A DNA stretch of 64,000 nucleotides from QVMG01 sp032073245 (GCA_032073245.1 DAMANX010000008.1:105218-169217), one strand, 5' to 3'. Shown: positions 8,989 through 19,409, counted from the stretch's first letter. Notes: a model not told the origin generated them from the letters alone. Numbers and translations are program-made.

Positions 8989-10749
8989 ATGAAAACGAAT
9001 AGAAGACAATTTGTAAAGAAAATAGGATTGGGATTATTGGGTACTGCAATTCCTGCCGTTAGTATAACGGCACATGAAAGTATATTTGACTCTCTGCAAG
9101 ATCAGACAAAACAGGTAAAGCCACCAACTAAATATGATTGGCAACCGGATGCAGTAAATAAACCTATTGGTATAGCACAAGGCATCTTTCCGGGAAGGGT
9201 TGCTTGGGCACATGCACCGGGTGCGGCTCATTGGCAAGGGGAGTGGAAGTCATTGGATAGCCCCTGGTGGCTGGATGAGAATACCGATCAGCAAAAGATA
9301 GACGAAATGATAGGGAATGTGTTGCTTACACTTAGCGGAGAAAAAGAGTACACAAAAGCCTGGAAACGTATTTTTTAATACTACAATGAAAAACAAAATA
9401 AGAGTAAGGAAGGCTATAAAGAAGGAGAAATTGTCGCAGTTAAGATCAATATGAATTCGACGAATCGCCCGCAGCGCACCACAAATTATACAGATGTAGC
9501 ACCACAAACGGTATATTCACTGATTGAACAATTGGTGAATAATGCCGGGGTTCCGGAAAGATGTATAATCATATATGATGCTAAACGGTATGTGTTGGTT
9601 GATGTCATGAAAAAGATATGGGCAGACTTTCCCGATGTTCGTTTTATGCAGGAAAAAGATTTTACGGATGAACAAAAGTATCCTGTTTATAATGATCATA
9701 GCCGTTTTGAAAGACCGGACTGGATAAAAGTATTGACCTATTCCAATGGAATTGATTATCCGAAAGCTACCCGGATGCCGAAGCAAATAGTGGAAGCAAA
9801 ATACTTGGTTAATGTCGCTATGCTTAAAGCACATTCTTATCCTTACTCCAATATGGATGGTGGAGATGAAGGACAGACTGCTGTTACTCTGACCGGAAAA
9901 AATAACTTTGGTTCCATCGAAGGCCCATCCGATCTGCACGGTGTTATTAAACCTAATCCTGGCATAAGATATGTAAAATGGGATGCAAACCGGTATGTAA
10001 CCCAACCAGGGTCTTCCTTTTTACCGGCCGGAAAACAGTCAAATCTGTTAGTGGATTATAATTTTGCTTTACTGGACCTGATGAAAAAGACATCTACCGG
10101 TTATCCGGATGTGATGATGATGCTTTGTGCCGGTGGTAGTGGACGGGTAGATTACGGATGCCTCGAACATTTTCATTCGTTTTGGCCCAGTGACAATACA
10201 GATCCTTTAAAACGTGTATTTATTCAATGGGGATTTTCCCATATTTTTCCTGCAAACACTATTTCAGCCCATGTCACCCGAATGGGAAGGCGGCCGGTGA
10301 AATTCGCTATTGACGTAGCATTGAGTGGTGCGTATGGAGTTGATCTGGATTTGGCTAAAATCACAGGGGTAGAGAAGGAACAGATAAAGAAAAGTATAGA
10401 GCTTTATAAGACAATATTACGTCCTATTGTTCAGTATGGCGATTTATATCGTTTGGTTTCTCCCTATGAAAATCCGAGAGCAGTATTAAGCTATGTTGCT
10501 CAGGAAAAGAATAAAGCTGTTATATTTGTCTATCAGACAGAAGATGGCTCACCAGAAAAAGTAAGGCTTAGAGGACTTGATCCGGGTAAGGTATATCGGT
10601 TGACCGAACTAAATATAGAGGAGGGTAGGGCATCTTCTTTCCCGATGCATGGAAAAGCAGTTACAGGTAAAGAATTGATGGAAGAAGGGTTTACTCCTGT
10701 TTGCACCAAAGAATTAGAAAGTATGGTAATCTTAGTAGAAAAAAATTAA
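8989..10749 (+). pseudogene. DUF362 protein interrupted by one in-frame TAA
   Basis: A 586-codon frame is continuous in a single phase except for a TAA at 9376-9378. The first part (8989-9375) has a Tat-type leader (NRRQFVKKIG then LGLLGTAIPA) and ends AWKRIF. Translation immediately after the stop continues in the same frame with YYNEKQNKSKEGYKEGEIV and AVKINMNSTNRPQ, which is typical DUF362 sequence, and runs to 10749. So the gene is split by a single substitution, not by a frameshift. An internal ATG at 9451 could give a leaderless 432-residue product. DUF362 proteins are exported or iron-sulphur-linked proteins of unknown function, frequent in PULs. It may be a true pseudogene, a recent mutation, or a base-calling error. 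Confidence 0.85.
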
Positions 10750-10754
10750 GGGAT

Positions 10755-12749
10755 ATGAGACACATTGCATTTTTATTATCATTTTTATTGATTTGCCTCG
10801 GCTTAAAAGCCCAGGAAGTGAATCGCTGGGAACTGAAAGATACCGGAGGAATTGTTTGGAATATTGATTCCCGTATACCTCATAATGACCATATTGAAAT
10901 GAGTGGGTTGCAACATTCTGTCGTATTGCGTTATGGAGTAGACGCTCAACAGGCATTTCATCTGAATCGTAGTATTGTTTGGCCAATGCTTCGTTTTGAA
11001 CCGAACAAGACCCGTTCGCATTTGAATAAGCGTTTCGCGGTGGATGTATGTGATTTCATAATCGTTAATAACTCTTCTTTGCATGGCGAGAAAGTAGACC
11101 GGATTTCTCTGGAAGGCGTGATGACAGTAGAGAGTAAGTATCCATCCAATAATATTCAACTTACTCGTGTTTTATATCCTTCTACAACCCAACCCGCTTA
11201 TATTGAAAAGTATATATTGAAAAATATAGGACAAAAAGGATTGAGTCTTGATTTACCTGATGTTGATATGTCTTATAAAACAGATGGAAAGACAGAAATA
11301 TATGGGGAATATGTGTATGGAATAAAGAGTTCTCATAAAGGTTCTTATACATTGGAGCCTGATAAGGAATTAACTTTTTATGTGACTTTTTCTGCCCGTA
11401 AAGCGAATGAATCTGCTTATACGGGTGATCCTGAAAAAGAATTGATAGCCCGTAAGGAACAGGTAAAACAGATCTGGTCGCAATTGGTGCTCGAGACTCC
11501 CGATCCGGTATTGAACCGGATGTTTGCCTTTGCAAAATTGCGTGGTTCCGAAAGTATTTATAAAACCAAAGGTGGTTTGATGCATGGCCCCGGAGGAGAA
11601 GCCTATTATGCCGCTATTTGGGCAAATGACCAGGCCGAATATATAAATCCGTTTTTTCCGTTTCTTGGATATGATACTGGAAATGAATCGGCACTCAATT
11701 CTTTTCGGCATTTTGCCCGTTTTATGAATGATGCATATAAACCGATACCTAGTTCTATTATTTCAGAAGGAGTGGGAGTCTGGCATGGGGCAAGGGATCG
11801 GGGCGATTGTGCAATGATCGCTTATGGTGCCGCCCGTTATGCACTTGCACGAGGAAATAAGGTAGAAGCGCAGGAACTATGGCCTTTGATTGAGTGGTGT
11901 CTGGAGTATTGCAAGCGTCAACTCAATGAAGAAGGAGTTGTTAAATCTGATTCCGATGAACTGGAAAATCGTTTTCCTTCCGGAGATGCGAATCTTTGTA
12001 CTTCGGGATTATATTATGACGCCCTAATCTCAGCCTCATACCTGGGGAAAGATCTGGGAAAGCCGGCAAACCAGCTTAATACTTATAAAAAAGAAGCGGA
12101 AGTTTTAAAGAAAAATATTGAAACCTATTTTGGTCATGAAGTGGAAGGTTTTGCAACCTATCGTTATTATGATGGAAATGATATTTTGCGTTCCTGGATT
12201 TGCATTCCTCTTACTGTAGATATATATGATCGTAAAGAGGGTACTATAGCTGCTTTGTTCTCACCTCGTTTGTGGACAAATGACGGTTTATTAACCCAAG
12301 CAGGTACAGAAACATTCTGGGACCGTTCAACATTATATGCTTTACGCGGCGTTTTTGCTGCCGGAACTACAGAAAAAGGACTCGACTATCTGGAGCGTTA
12401 TTCACAGCGTCGTCTGTTAGGCGACCATGTTCCTTATGCTATTGAAGCTTGGCCGGAAGGCTCACAGAGACATTTATCGGCAGAGAGTGGGCTCTATTGC
12501 CGCATCTATACTGAGGGAGTGTTCGGCATCCGCCCGACAGGGCTTTCTTCTTTTGACATTTCTCCCCGCTTACCTGATAAATGGAATAATATGAGTCTTA
12601 AATCAGTTTATGCCTTTGGCCATATATTCGATGTAGATGTTCTCCGCAAAGGAAATAAACTAGAAGTGAAAGTCACTAATGAGAAGGGAATAATCATTAA
12701 AAAGCTCATTAAGCCGGGTGAAAAGATGTCGGTAAAGCTCAAAAAGTAA
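10755..12749 (+). CDS. Six-hairpin (alpha/alpha-barrel) glycosidase-like exported protein
   Basis: About 664 residues when started at the ATG at 10755, which gives a clean signal peptide (MRHIAFLLSFLLICLGLKAQ); an in-frame ATG at 10701 lies inside the previous gene and would bury the signal. The N-terminal ~250 residues are a beta-sandwich. The rest shows the helical pairs of an (alpha/alpha)6 barrel: WANDQAEYINPFFPFLGY, EGVGVWHGARDRGDCAMIAY, a SDELENRFPSGDANLCTSGL block and a C-terminal GVFGIRPTGLSSFDISPRLP beta-domain typical of GH78/GH95/GH65-like enzymes. Acidic residues in the DRGD and SDELE segments are catalytic candidates. I cannot assign a CAZy family. It starts 5 bases after the DUF362 stop. 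Confidence 0.72.
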   Translation: MRHIAFLLSFLLICLGLKAQEVNRWELKDTGGIVWNIDSRIPHNDHIEMSGLQHSVVLRYGVDAQQAFHLNRSIVWPMLRFEPNKTRSHLNKRFAVDVCDFIIVNNSSLHGEKVDRISLEGVMTVESKYPSNNIQLTRVLYPSTTQPAYIEKYILKNIGQKGLSLDLPDVDMSYKTDGKTEIYGEYVYGIKSSHKGSYTLEPDKELTFYVTFSARKANESAYTGDPEKELIARKEQVKQIWSQLVLETPDPVLNRMFAFAKLRGSESIYKTKGGLMHGPGGEAYYAAIWANDQAEYINPFFPFLGYDTGNESALNSFRHFARFMNDAYKPIPSSIISEGVGVWHGARDRGDCAMIAYGAARYALARGNKVEAQELWPLIEWCLEYCKRQLNEEGVVKSDSDELENRFPSGDANLCTSGLYYDALISASYLGKDLGKPANQLNTYKKEAEVLKKNIETYFGHEVEGFATYRYYDGNDILRSWICIPLTVDIYDRKEGTIAALFSPRLWTNDGLLTQAGTETFWDRSTLYALRGVFAAGTTEKGLDYLERYSQRRLLGDHVPYAIEAWPEGSQRHLSAESGLYCRIYTEGVFGIRPTGLSSFDISPRLPDKWNNMSLKSVYAFGHIFDVDVLRKGNKLEVKVTNEKGIIIKKLIKPGEKMSVKLKK

Positions 12750-12797
12750 TCGTTGGCCAATTTAAGCATAGATATATAAACATAAAATAAAGAATAT

Positions 12798-15143
12798 ATG
12801 AGAAAGTCTCTTTTTTCAATTGTAATTACCTTATTACTGTTAACTGCTTGTACATCCCAACCTCAACCGGAAAAGGATATGATCAGTGATAATTTTAATT
12901 TTGCCGGGCAACAATTAACTTTTTCGTTCGGAGAAATAAAAAAAGCATTGGATGAAGAATCGCAGGAAAGTAGGGAGCAACGTGAGAAACGAGAATGGGG
13001 ACCATTGACCAATCCTCGTACAATAGAACCCGACGGAACACTGCGGCTTGTTGTATCCCGTGATTGGACAAGCGGGTTTTATCCGGGTGAACTCTGGTAT
13101 ATGTATGAATATACCGGTGATCAGAAGTGGGCTGACCAGGCGCGTCATTACACCGGCCTGATCGAACGTGAGAAGCTGAATGGAGGAACTCATGATATGG
13201 GATTCAAAATGTATTGCAGTTATGGGAATGGGTATCGGTTGACAAATGATGCCGATTATCGTGATATATTACTCCAATCCGCCCGCACACTTATCACTCG
13301 CTATAAAGAGAACGTTGGATGTTTACGTTCCTGGGATCACAATACGGATAAATGGCAGTGTCCGGTGATTATTGATAATATGATGAATCTTGAATTGCTT
13401 TTCTGGGCTTTTAAAGAATCTGGTGATTCAACTTTTTATAATATAGCGGTTAACCATGCCAACACTACTATGAAGAATCATTTTCGTTCAGATTACAGCT
13501 CATACCATGTTGTGGACTATGATACAATTACAGGCAATATATTGAATAAGCATACGCATCAGGGATTGGCCCACGAATCCGCTTGGGCTCGTGGCCAGGC
13601 ATGGGCGCTTTATGGATATACCATGTGTTATCGTGAGACCCAAGATGTCGCTTATTTAGAACAAGCCAAGCATATTGAAAATTATCTTTTTACACATCCC
13701 AATATGCCGGAAGATCTGATACCTTACTGGGATTTTGATGCTCCGGAAATACCAAATGAACCGCGTGATGCTTCGGCTGCTGCTGTAATAGCTTCTGCTT
13801 TATATGAATTGAGTACTTATGTGTCTCAACAAGCGGATGACTATAGGGCAAAAGCGGATAAAATAATGGAGAGCCTTTCTTCTTCAGCTTATCGTTCTCC
13901 TTTGAATGAAAATCGCGGATTCCTGTTGTTGCATAGCACAGGTTCAAAACCGGGCAACAGTGAAGTAGATGTTCCTTTGGTGTATGCTGATTATTACTTT
14001 TTAGAGGCTTTATTAAGAAAAAAAGCACTATTAGAAACTGATAAAGAAATTTCTGCATGGAGAACTAAGACAAAAGACGTATTACAAGAACAAATATTAA
14101 AAGATGCAGCAGATTACCTGAAAGAAGAACCAATAACTGTAACTGCTAATACAAGTGACCGTAGTGCAGGAGATATTCACGATTTCTTTTCAGAGGGTGA
14201 TTACTGGTGGCCTAACCCGGAAGATCCCCAAGGACCGTATATTCAACGTGATGGAGAAACCAACCCGGATAACTTCGTAGCTCATCGTCATGCTATGGTA
14301 CGTTTTAGCCGTATAGTTGGAAATATGGCTTCTGCCTGGCTTATTACAGGGGATGCAAAGTATGCTCAACATGCCATGAAGCATGCCAAAGCCTGGTTTG
14401 TAGATCCGGCTACTCACATGAATCCTAATCTTTTGTATGCACAAGCCATAAAAGGGAGAGTTACCGGCCGTGGTATTGGGATTATTGATACTATACATCT
14501 GATGGAAGTAGTGCAAGGACTTATACGAATGCAGGAGGTTTTGGATCAGAAGGATATGGATGCTATCCGTTCCTGGTTTGTAGAGTATCAGGGATGGCTA
14601 ATGACACATCCATATAGTATGGCCGAAATGAATGCGACTAATAACCATGCGACTTGTTGGGTTATGCAGGTGGCGTCTTTTGCGAAGTTCACGGGTGATG
14701 AGCAAGTATTAGAGATGTGCCGGAAACGCGATAAAGAAATATTGCTTCGCCAGATGGCTGAAGATGGAAGTTTTCCACGAGAGATAAATCGGACCAAACC
14801 TTATGGCTATTCATTGTTTAATCTGGATGCAATGGCAACCATCTGTCAGATATTATCTGATGGTGCAAATGACCTTTGGGATTATAAAACTCCTGAAGGC
14901 CAGGGAATACGTAAAGGGATAGAGTTTTTATATCCTTACACTGCTGATAAAGGCAAATGGCCTTATGGTGAAGATGTTCTTTATTGGAATGAATGGCCGG
15001 TAGCTCAGCCTTTTCTGTTGTTTGGCGCGGTAGCTTTTGACAAAGAGGATTATTTTAGTCTATGGTCTCGTTTGGACCATGACCCACAAGAGAATGAAGT
15101 GTTACGTAATTTGCCTATACGTAATCCATTGATCTGGATGTAA
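12798..15143 (+). CDS. Bifunctional lipoprotein: GH88 unsaturated uronyl hydrolase fused to alginate-lyase-like domain
   Basis: The 781-residue product has a lipobox (LLTAC, Cys18). Residues ~35-405 are GH88: THDMGF supplies Asp133 and IIDNMMNL supplies Asp193, the two catalytic Asp positions of unsaturated glucuronyl hydrolases; HESAWARGQAWALYGY follows. Residues ~415-781 form a second helical barrel of the Alginate_lyase type (PF05426; PL5/PL38/PL39-like): DYWWPNPEDPQGPYIQRDGE, AHRHAM and NNHATCW (Asn615-Asn616-His617). One chain could thus cleave a uronate polymer by beta-elimination and then remove the unsaturated end residue it creates. No stop or frame change lies between the domains. 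GH88 proteins are usually ~400 residues, so this is a genuine fusion. PL subfamily uncertain. Confidence 0.85.
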   Translation: MRKSLFSIVITLLLLTACTSQPQPEKDMISDNFNFAGQQLTFSFGEIKKALDEESQESREQREKREWGPLTNPRTIEPDGTLRLVVSRDWTSGFYPGELWYMYEYTGDQKWADQARHYTGLIEREKLNGGTHDMGFKMYCSYGNGYRLTNDADYRDILLQSARTLITRYKENVGCLRSWDHNTDKWQCPVIIDNMMNLELLFWAFKESGDSTFYNIAVNHANTTMKNHFRSDYSSYHVVDYDTITGNILNKHTHQGLAHESAWARGQAWALYGYTMCYRETQDVAYLEQAKHIENYLFTHPNMPEDLIPYWDFDAPEIPNEPRDASAAAVIASALYELSTYVSQQADDYRAKADKIMESLSSSAYRSPLNENRGFLLLHSTGSKPGNSEVDVPLVYADYYFLEALLRKKALLETDKEISAWRTKTKDVLQEQILKDAADYLKEEPITVTANTSDRSAGDIHDFFSEGDYWWPNPEDPQGPYIQRDGETNPDNFVAHRHAMVRFSRIVGNMASAWLITGDAKYAQHAMKHAKAWFVDPATHMNPNLLYAQAIKGRVTGRGIGIIDTIHLMEVVQGLIRMQEVLDQKDMDAIRSWFVEYQGWLMTHPYSMAEMNATNNHATCWVMQVASFAKFTGDEQVLEMCRKRDKEILLRQMAEDGSFPREINRTKPYGYSLFNLDAMATICQILSDGANDLWDYKTPEGQGIRKGIEFLYPYTADKGKWPYGEDVLYWNEWPVAQPFLLFGAVAFDKEDYFSLWSRLDHDPQENEVLRNLPIRNPLIWM

Positions 15144-15165
15144 CAGCACGAAAATACAAATCACC

Positions 15166-17463
15166 ATGAATAAATTATCTGTTTTATGCCTACTGGTATT
15201 ATTGATTGCATGCAGTAATGGCAAAGATGATTCTCTTTTTGTGAGTCGTTACAAAGCTGTTTTTACAGAAGTGCCCGCACGAGTACCTACTGCAAAAACA
15301 CCTGATGGGCCATTAGCTGGTAACGGTGATATAGGATTGGTAATAGGAGGGACTCCGGATGAATTGAAATTTTATATTGGAAAGAATGATTTCTGGCGTG
15401 CTTATCCTGTATATCCGGGCGGTGGTATTGCTTTGCCGGGTGGTTTGAATTTATCGATAGATGCTCTGAAAGATGCGACATATTATGCGGAAAATGTATT
15501 TGACGAAGGCTATATAAAAGGGAAGTTTACAAAAGAAGACCGGACATTGGAGCTAAAATCCTGGGTGTCGGCAACTCAGAATACAGTGGTTATAGAACTA
15601 CAACCGACCCATGAATGTTCGGTTAATCTGCATCTATGGACTCCGGATGGAAATACTTCGGTTACTGATAGCGGACAAACTGGCGAGGTTGTATGGGTGA
15701 CCCGTTCTTTTGAAAATACTCCTTTATTGGAATGGCCCACTCATGTAGCCCTTGCTATGAATGTAGGGGGCGCCGGAAAGAAGAACGGGGAGATGTGGAC
15801 TCTTCCTGCAGGAAAAACAACAACAGTTACAATAACTGTATTCACGAATCATGATAGGGAGGACTGGAAAGAAGATGCTATTGCTAAAGCATTTTCCCTA
15901 CGGGAAGACTCACTGGCAGTTATCTGGAAAGAACATACCGGTTGGTGGCATGATTTCTGGACGAAGTCTCATGTGGAAATAGGAGACACCCTTCTTGAAA
16001 AATACTATTATGCTTCTCAATATATGGTGGCTTCTTCTACTCGTGGAGACAAATTTGCACCAGGAATATGGGGATGTTTCGTTACACGAGACTCGGCTGC
16101 CTGGGGAGGTGATTATCATCTGAATTATAATTATCAGGCTCCTTTCTGGGCTTCTTATTCCTCTAATCATATTGATTTATTGGAGTCGTTTGACCAACCT
16201 CTGCTCGATTATATGGAGCAAGGGGGCATACATGCCCGAGAATTATTGAATGTACGCGGTATTTATTATCCAGTGGGTATCGGTCCGAAAGGATTATGCA
16301 CTACACTATGGCCTTTAACTCCGGAAGAGATGGAACGCCGTTACGGAACACGCGAGAATACGATTGATGGAGGATATAAGTTCCTGGGACAAAAGATCAA
16401 TGCTGTTTTTAGTGTTGGTAATATGCTGATGCGTTTTTACAGCACTTATGACGCTGATTATGCTTGGAAAATATATCCTTATATGGTCGCTTGTGCTGAT
16501 TTTTGGGAAGATTATCTCACTTTTGAGAATGATAAATATATGATCTATATGGATCATTTTAATGAAGTGATGCCTAATCTCCGTAACAAAGGACAATGGC
16601 GGCATCTTTTAGGAGATATGAATTCTACATTATCATTGGGATTGGTACGTATGCTTTTCCGGGGAATGCTTGATGTCAGTAGTTTTTTGGAAACAGATGC
16701 TGACAGGCGGGATAAGTGGGAGCATATCTGTCAACATCTCAGTCCTTATCCTATTGGAGAAACAGAAGATGGACGATTGACACTTAAAAGTGTAGAATCC
16801 AGTCCGGGACGTAATCCCAAACCGGATGGACTTACACGGGTATCTATCCATGGCTTGATCCTCCCCGGAGGGGTAGCTGGCCCCCTTCTTACTCCTGAAT
16901 TAAACAAAATCCTGTTGGGTGATATTGAACATTGGCAGGAACGCAATAGGCAACCTGGTGGATGGGGGAATACCTTTAATAATGGTGTGGAAACTATTTT
17001 CCCCGGAGCTGTGCGCGTCGGATATGATCCTGATTTTATTCTAGATCAATTGAAAGAGCGCATCGCCGCATCTTCTTATTCGAACCTATGGATAGAAGCG
17101 GGTGGTGGAGGCATTGAAACACTTGCTGCTGTACCCATGACTATCAATGAGATGTTACTCCAGAGTTATGAACATGTTGTGCGCGTATTTCCAGTCTGGA
17201 ATCGTGATCAAGATGCTTCGTTTACAACCTTGCGTGCGTATGGAGCCTTTCTGGTTAGTAGTAGCTTAAAGAATAGTAACGTTGAATTTGTACATATCGA
17301 AAGCGAACAAGGACGCCTATGTAAAATGGAAAATCCCTGGAAAGGAGATGATGTGCAACTCATTAGAAACGGAGCCAAGTCGGAAATTATATCCGGTGAT
17401 TTCTTCACCTTTGAAACGGTTAGGGGAGAAGATATTCGCTTAATTAAGGCGAACTCAAGATAA
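15166..17463 (+). CDS. GH95-like glycoside hydrolase lipoprotein
   Basis: The 765-residue product has a lipobox (LLIAC, Cys16). The N-terminal region (ARVPTAKTPDGPLAGNGDIG, then DELKFYIGKNDFWR) matches the GH95 N-terminal beta-domain, and the barrel contains PGIWGCFVTRDSAAWGGDYH followed by LNYNYQAPFW, the GH95 signature region in diverged form. Later segments WIEAGGGGIETLAAVP and EMLLQSYEHVVRVFPVW also fit GH95. Characterised GH95 enzymes remove alpha-L-fucose or alpha-L-galactose from side chains, so a debranching role in the PUL is likely. It lies 22 bases after the GH88 fusion and ends the run of PUL enzymes on this strand. Family is likely, the sugar released is not known. Confidence 0.72.
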   Translation: MNKLSVLCLLVLLIACSNGKDDSLFVSRYKAVFTEVPARVPTAKTPDGPLAGNGDIGLVIGGTPDELKFYIGKNDFWRAYPVYPGGGIALPGGLNLSIDALKDATYYAENVFDEGYIKGKFTKEDRTLELKSWVSATQNTVVIELQPTHECSVNLHLWTPDGNTSVTDSGQTGEVVWVTRSFENTPLLEWPTHVALAMNVGGAGKKNGEMWTLPAGKTTTVTITVFTNHDREDWKEDAIAKAFSLREDSLAVIWKEHTGWWHDFWTKSHVEIGDTLLEKYYYASQYMVASSTRGDKFAPGIWGCFVTRDSAAWGGDYHLNYNYQAPFWASYSSNHIDLLESFDQPLLDYMEQGGIHARELLNVRGIYYPVGIGPKGLCTTLWPLTPEEMERRYGTRENTIDGGYKFLGQKINAVFSVGNMLMRFYSTYDADYAWKIYPYMVACADFWEDYLTFENDKYMIYMDHFNEVMPNLRNKGQWRHLLGDMNSTLSLGLVRMLFRGMLDVSSFLETDADRRDKWEHICQHLSPYPIGETEDGRLTLKSVESSPGRNPKPDGLTRVSIHGLILPGGVAGPLLTPELNKILLGDIEHWQERNRQPGGWGNTFNNGVETIFPGAVRVGYDPDFILDQLKERIAASSYSNLWIEAGGGGIETLAAVPMTINEMLLQSYEHVVRVFPVWNRDQDASFTTLRAYGAFLVSSSLKNSNVEFVHIESEQGRLCKMENPWKGDDVQLIRNGAKSEIISGDFFTFETVRGEDIRLIKANSR

Positions 17464-17653
17464 GCGGTGCTCCACCATTAAGGCCTTATTAAAAACCTCT
17501 TGTTCCGCATAAGTAGCGCCCAGATCATAATCCCATTTATACGATTATCAATAGTCCGAAGCTAAAGCAGCAGAGCAGGCAGAATATCAATGCTTATTAT
17601 TTTGTTCCATTAGGAAATATTGGTTGGAACTTTTTCTCAACAAGTTTCTTGGT

Positions 17654-17741
17654 ATTGAGAATTTATTCTCACCGGCATGAGAATTTTTTCTCACCCGCAT
17701 GAAACTTTTTTCTCATCAGCATGAGAATAGTTTCTCATGCA
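17654..17741. repeat. Array A: four tandem 22-bp palindromic units
   Basis: Four units of exactly 22 bp begin at 17654, 17676, 17698 and 17720. Each carries a dyad TGAGAA-(4 nt)-TTCTCA (third unit diverged in its left arm) joined by six-base spacers CCGGCA, CCCGCA and TCAGCA. There are no unique spacers, so it is not CRISPR. It sits in the 435-bp gap 17464-17898 between the GH95-like gene and the ABC permease, 157 bp before the permease start. I see no gene in the rest of the gap. The same layout recurs at 25673 and 49373. Confidence 0.9.
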
Positions 17742-17898
17742 ATTGATTTTGGGAAATCATTCAAATGAAATTCTGCTCAGTTGTGATCTTTGTTTTTTGA
17801 CAGGATGATATAATTTGATTTTTTTACTGTTTCTGTAATAAATTGTCTTTATTTGCGACCAATATAGAGAAAGCAGAACGCAATAACGAAAACAAATT

Positions 17899-19389
17899 AT
17901 GTTACAACGCGAATTACAAAGTCATCAGTGGAAAACATTTATGCGTCATCCCATGCTTGAGAGAAACCTGGGAGTCCGGATTTTTATGTTTATCATTTTT
18001 GGAATGTTGGGATTACAATTACTTTCAGCCGGATTCTTACTGGATAAAATACTACTGGAAGCAGGTGATTATAATTATGCCATCTACACCTTTAACTCCA
18101 TCGTATTCTACCTGTTCCTGTTTGACTTTTTGATAAAAAGTATGATGAAACAAAGTAATTCGATGCAGATAGCTCCTTATCTGACTTTACCCATCAAACG
18201 GAATAAACTTTTCAATTTTCTTCTTGTCAAGGAATTTTCTAATGTGTGGAACCTCTATTTCCTGTTCCTTATCGTACCGTTTGCATTTAAAGCTATCACA
18301 CCTTATTTCGGGATTATAACCTCCTTGTTGTATATCCTTTTCTTCTACTTGTCATGTGTTGCAAATAGCCTTTTTGTCAATATTATCAGTAATATACAAA
18401 AAAAGAGCGGACTACTCTACTTTCTGCCATTCATCATGCTAGCCATAATAGTTGGTATTTCATTTATCCCGAATATCCCGTTAGCCTCATATTCGGAAAA
18501 GATTGGCGAATGGATTCTGGCTAATAATCCGTTGGTATGGATAACACTGTTAGCATTGATAGCCGGTCTTTGGTTTATTAACCAACGTTATATGCGTGCG
18601 GAGCTTTACCGTGAGATGCAAGGCAAAAAAGCAGGAAACGCAACCATCTTTTCCCGGCTTTCTTTCCTGGACCGGTTGGGAGAAAAAGGAGAATTTATCA
18701 ATATGGATATCAAATTAATGTCGCGCTCCAAACGGCTTAGTCAGCAACTGTATATGTTGATATTCTTTATCGTTTTCTATGCCGGGATGTTATATTCGGC
18801 TCATAGTCCGATACAGGCGATATATTTCCAGCGAATTTTCTTCACGATCTTTGTGGTTGGATTTCTGGGTATGATCATGGGACAATATCTGTTCACCTCC
18901 GAATCATCCTGTTTTGATGGCTTGATGGCACGCAAACATTCAGTACTTAATATGCTGAAAGGAAAATATATATTTTACTCTTCATACTCCGTGATTCTCA
19001 CTTTATTACTGATGATACCCGTCTTCCAAGGAAAGCTTAGCCTGTTTTTCGTGGTTTCGGTTTTCTTTTACACAGTCGGAGTCCTTTATTTCCTGATGTT
19101 CCAGAATGCAGTCTACAACAAAAGTTATTTCGATCCTTTCGACCGCGGTATGATGAACTGGAAAGGCACATCGGGGAATATGCTGGTTGTAACACTTCTG
19201 GGAATGTTCCTACCTGTGGTACTAGTATCTATTATCAGTAGTGTTTTCTCACCAGAGATTGCCAACTACTTTATGTTCATCAGCGGAGTTATATTCACTT
19301 TAACATCTAAATACTGGCTGGAGTGGACTTATAAACGTTTTCTCAAAAGAAAACACAAAAACATGGAGGGTTTCAGAAGCAATGTATAA
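17899..19389 (+). CDS. DUF5687-family ABC transporter permease
   Basis: The 496-residue product has about 10-12 hydrophobic segments and no cleavable signal. The start MLQRELQSHQWKTFMRHP and the later FINMDIKLMSRSKRLSQQ are typical of the DUF5687 permeases of Bacteroidota. It ends 20 bases before an ABC ATPase gene, with which it must form a transporter complex in the inner membrane. No substrate-binding protein is nearby, which favours export. The substrate is unknown; nothing ties it to the flanking PUL enzymes except position. Confidence 0.85.
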   Translation: MLQRELQSHQWKTFMRHPMLERNLGVRIFMFIIFGMLGLQLLSAGFLLDKILLEAGDYNYAIYTFNSIVFYLFLFDFLIKSMMKQSNSMQIAPYLTLPIKRNKLFNFLLVKEFSNVWNLYFLFLIVPFAFKAITPYFGIITSLLYILFFYLSCVANSLFVNIISNIQKKSGLLYFLPFIMLAIIVGISFIPNIPLASYSEKIGEWILANNPLVWITLLALIAGLWFINQRYMRAELYREMQGKKAGNATIFSRLSFLDRLGEKGEFINMDIKLMSRSKRLSQQLYMLIFFIVFYAGMLYSAHSPIQAIYFQRIFFTIFVVGFLGMIMGQYLFTSESSCFDGLMARKHSVLNMLKGKYIFYSSYSVILTLLLMIPVFQGKLSLFFVVSVFFYTVGVLYFLMFQNAVYNKSYFDPFDRGMMNWKGTSGNMLVVTLLGMFLPVVLVSIISSVFSPEIANYFMFISGVIFTLTSKYWLEWTYKRFLKRKHKNMEGFRSNV

Positions 19390-19409
19390 TAATAAAACAC
19401 TATAATAGA

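Noticed and set aside
8989..10749. A frameshift splitting the DUF362 gene
   Set aside because: Both parts are in the same reading phase (8989 and 9451 differ by a multiple of three) and sequence continues in frame after the TAA, so the lesion is a nonsense codon.
17455..17544. A possible relic reading frame on the minus strand (29 open codons) after the GH95-like gene
   Set aside because: The stretch is short, lacks a start and is bounded by double stops; no family was recognised, so chance is sufficient.
17654..17741. CRISPR array for this and the two other 22-bp arrays
   Set aside because: There are no unique spacers, the period is only 22 bp, each unit is a palindrome and no cas genes are present.
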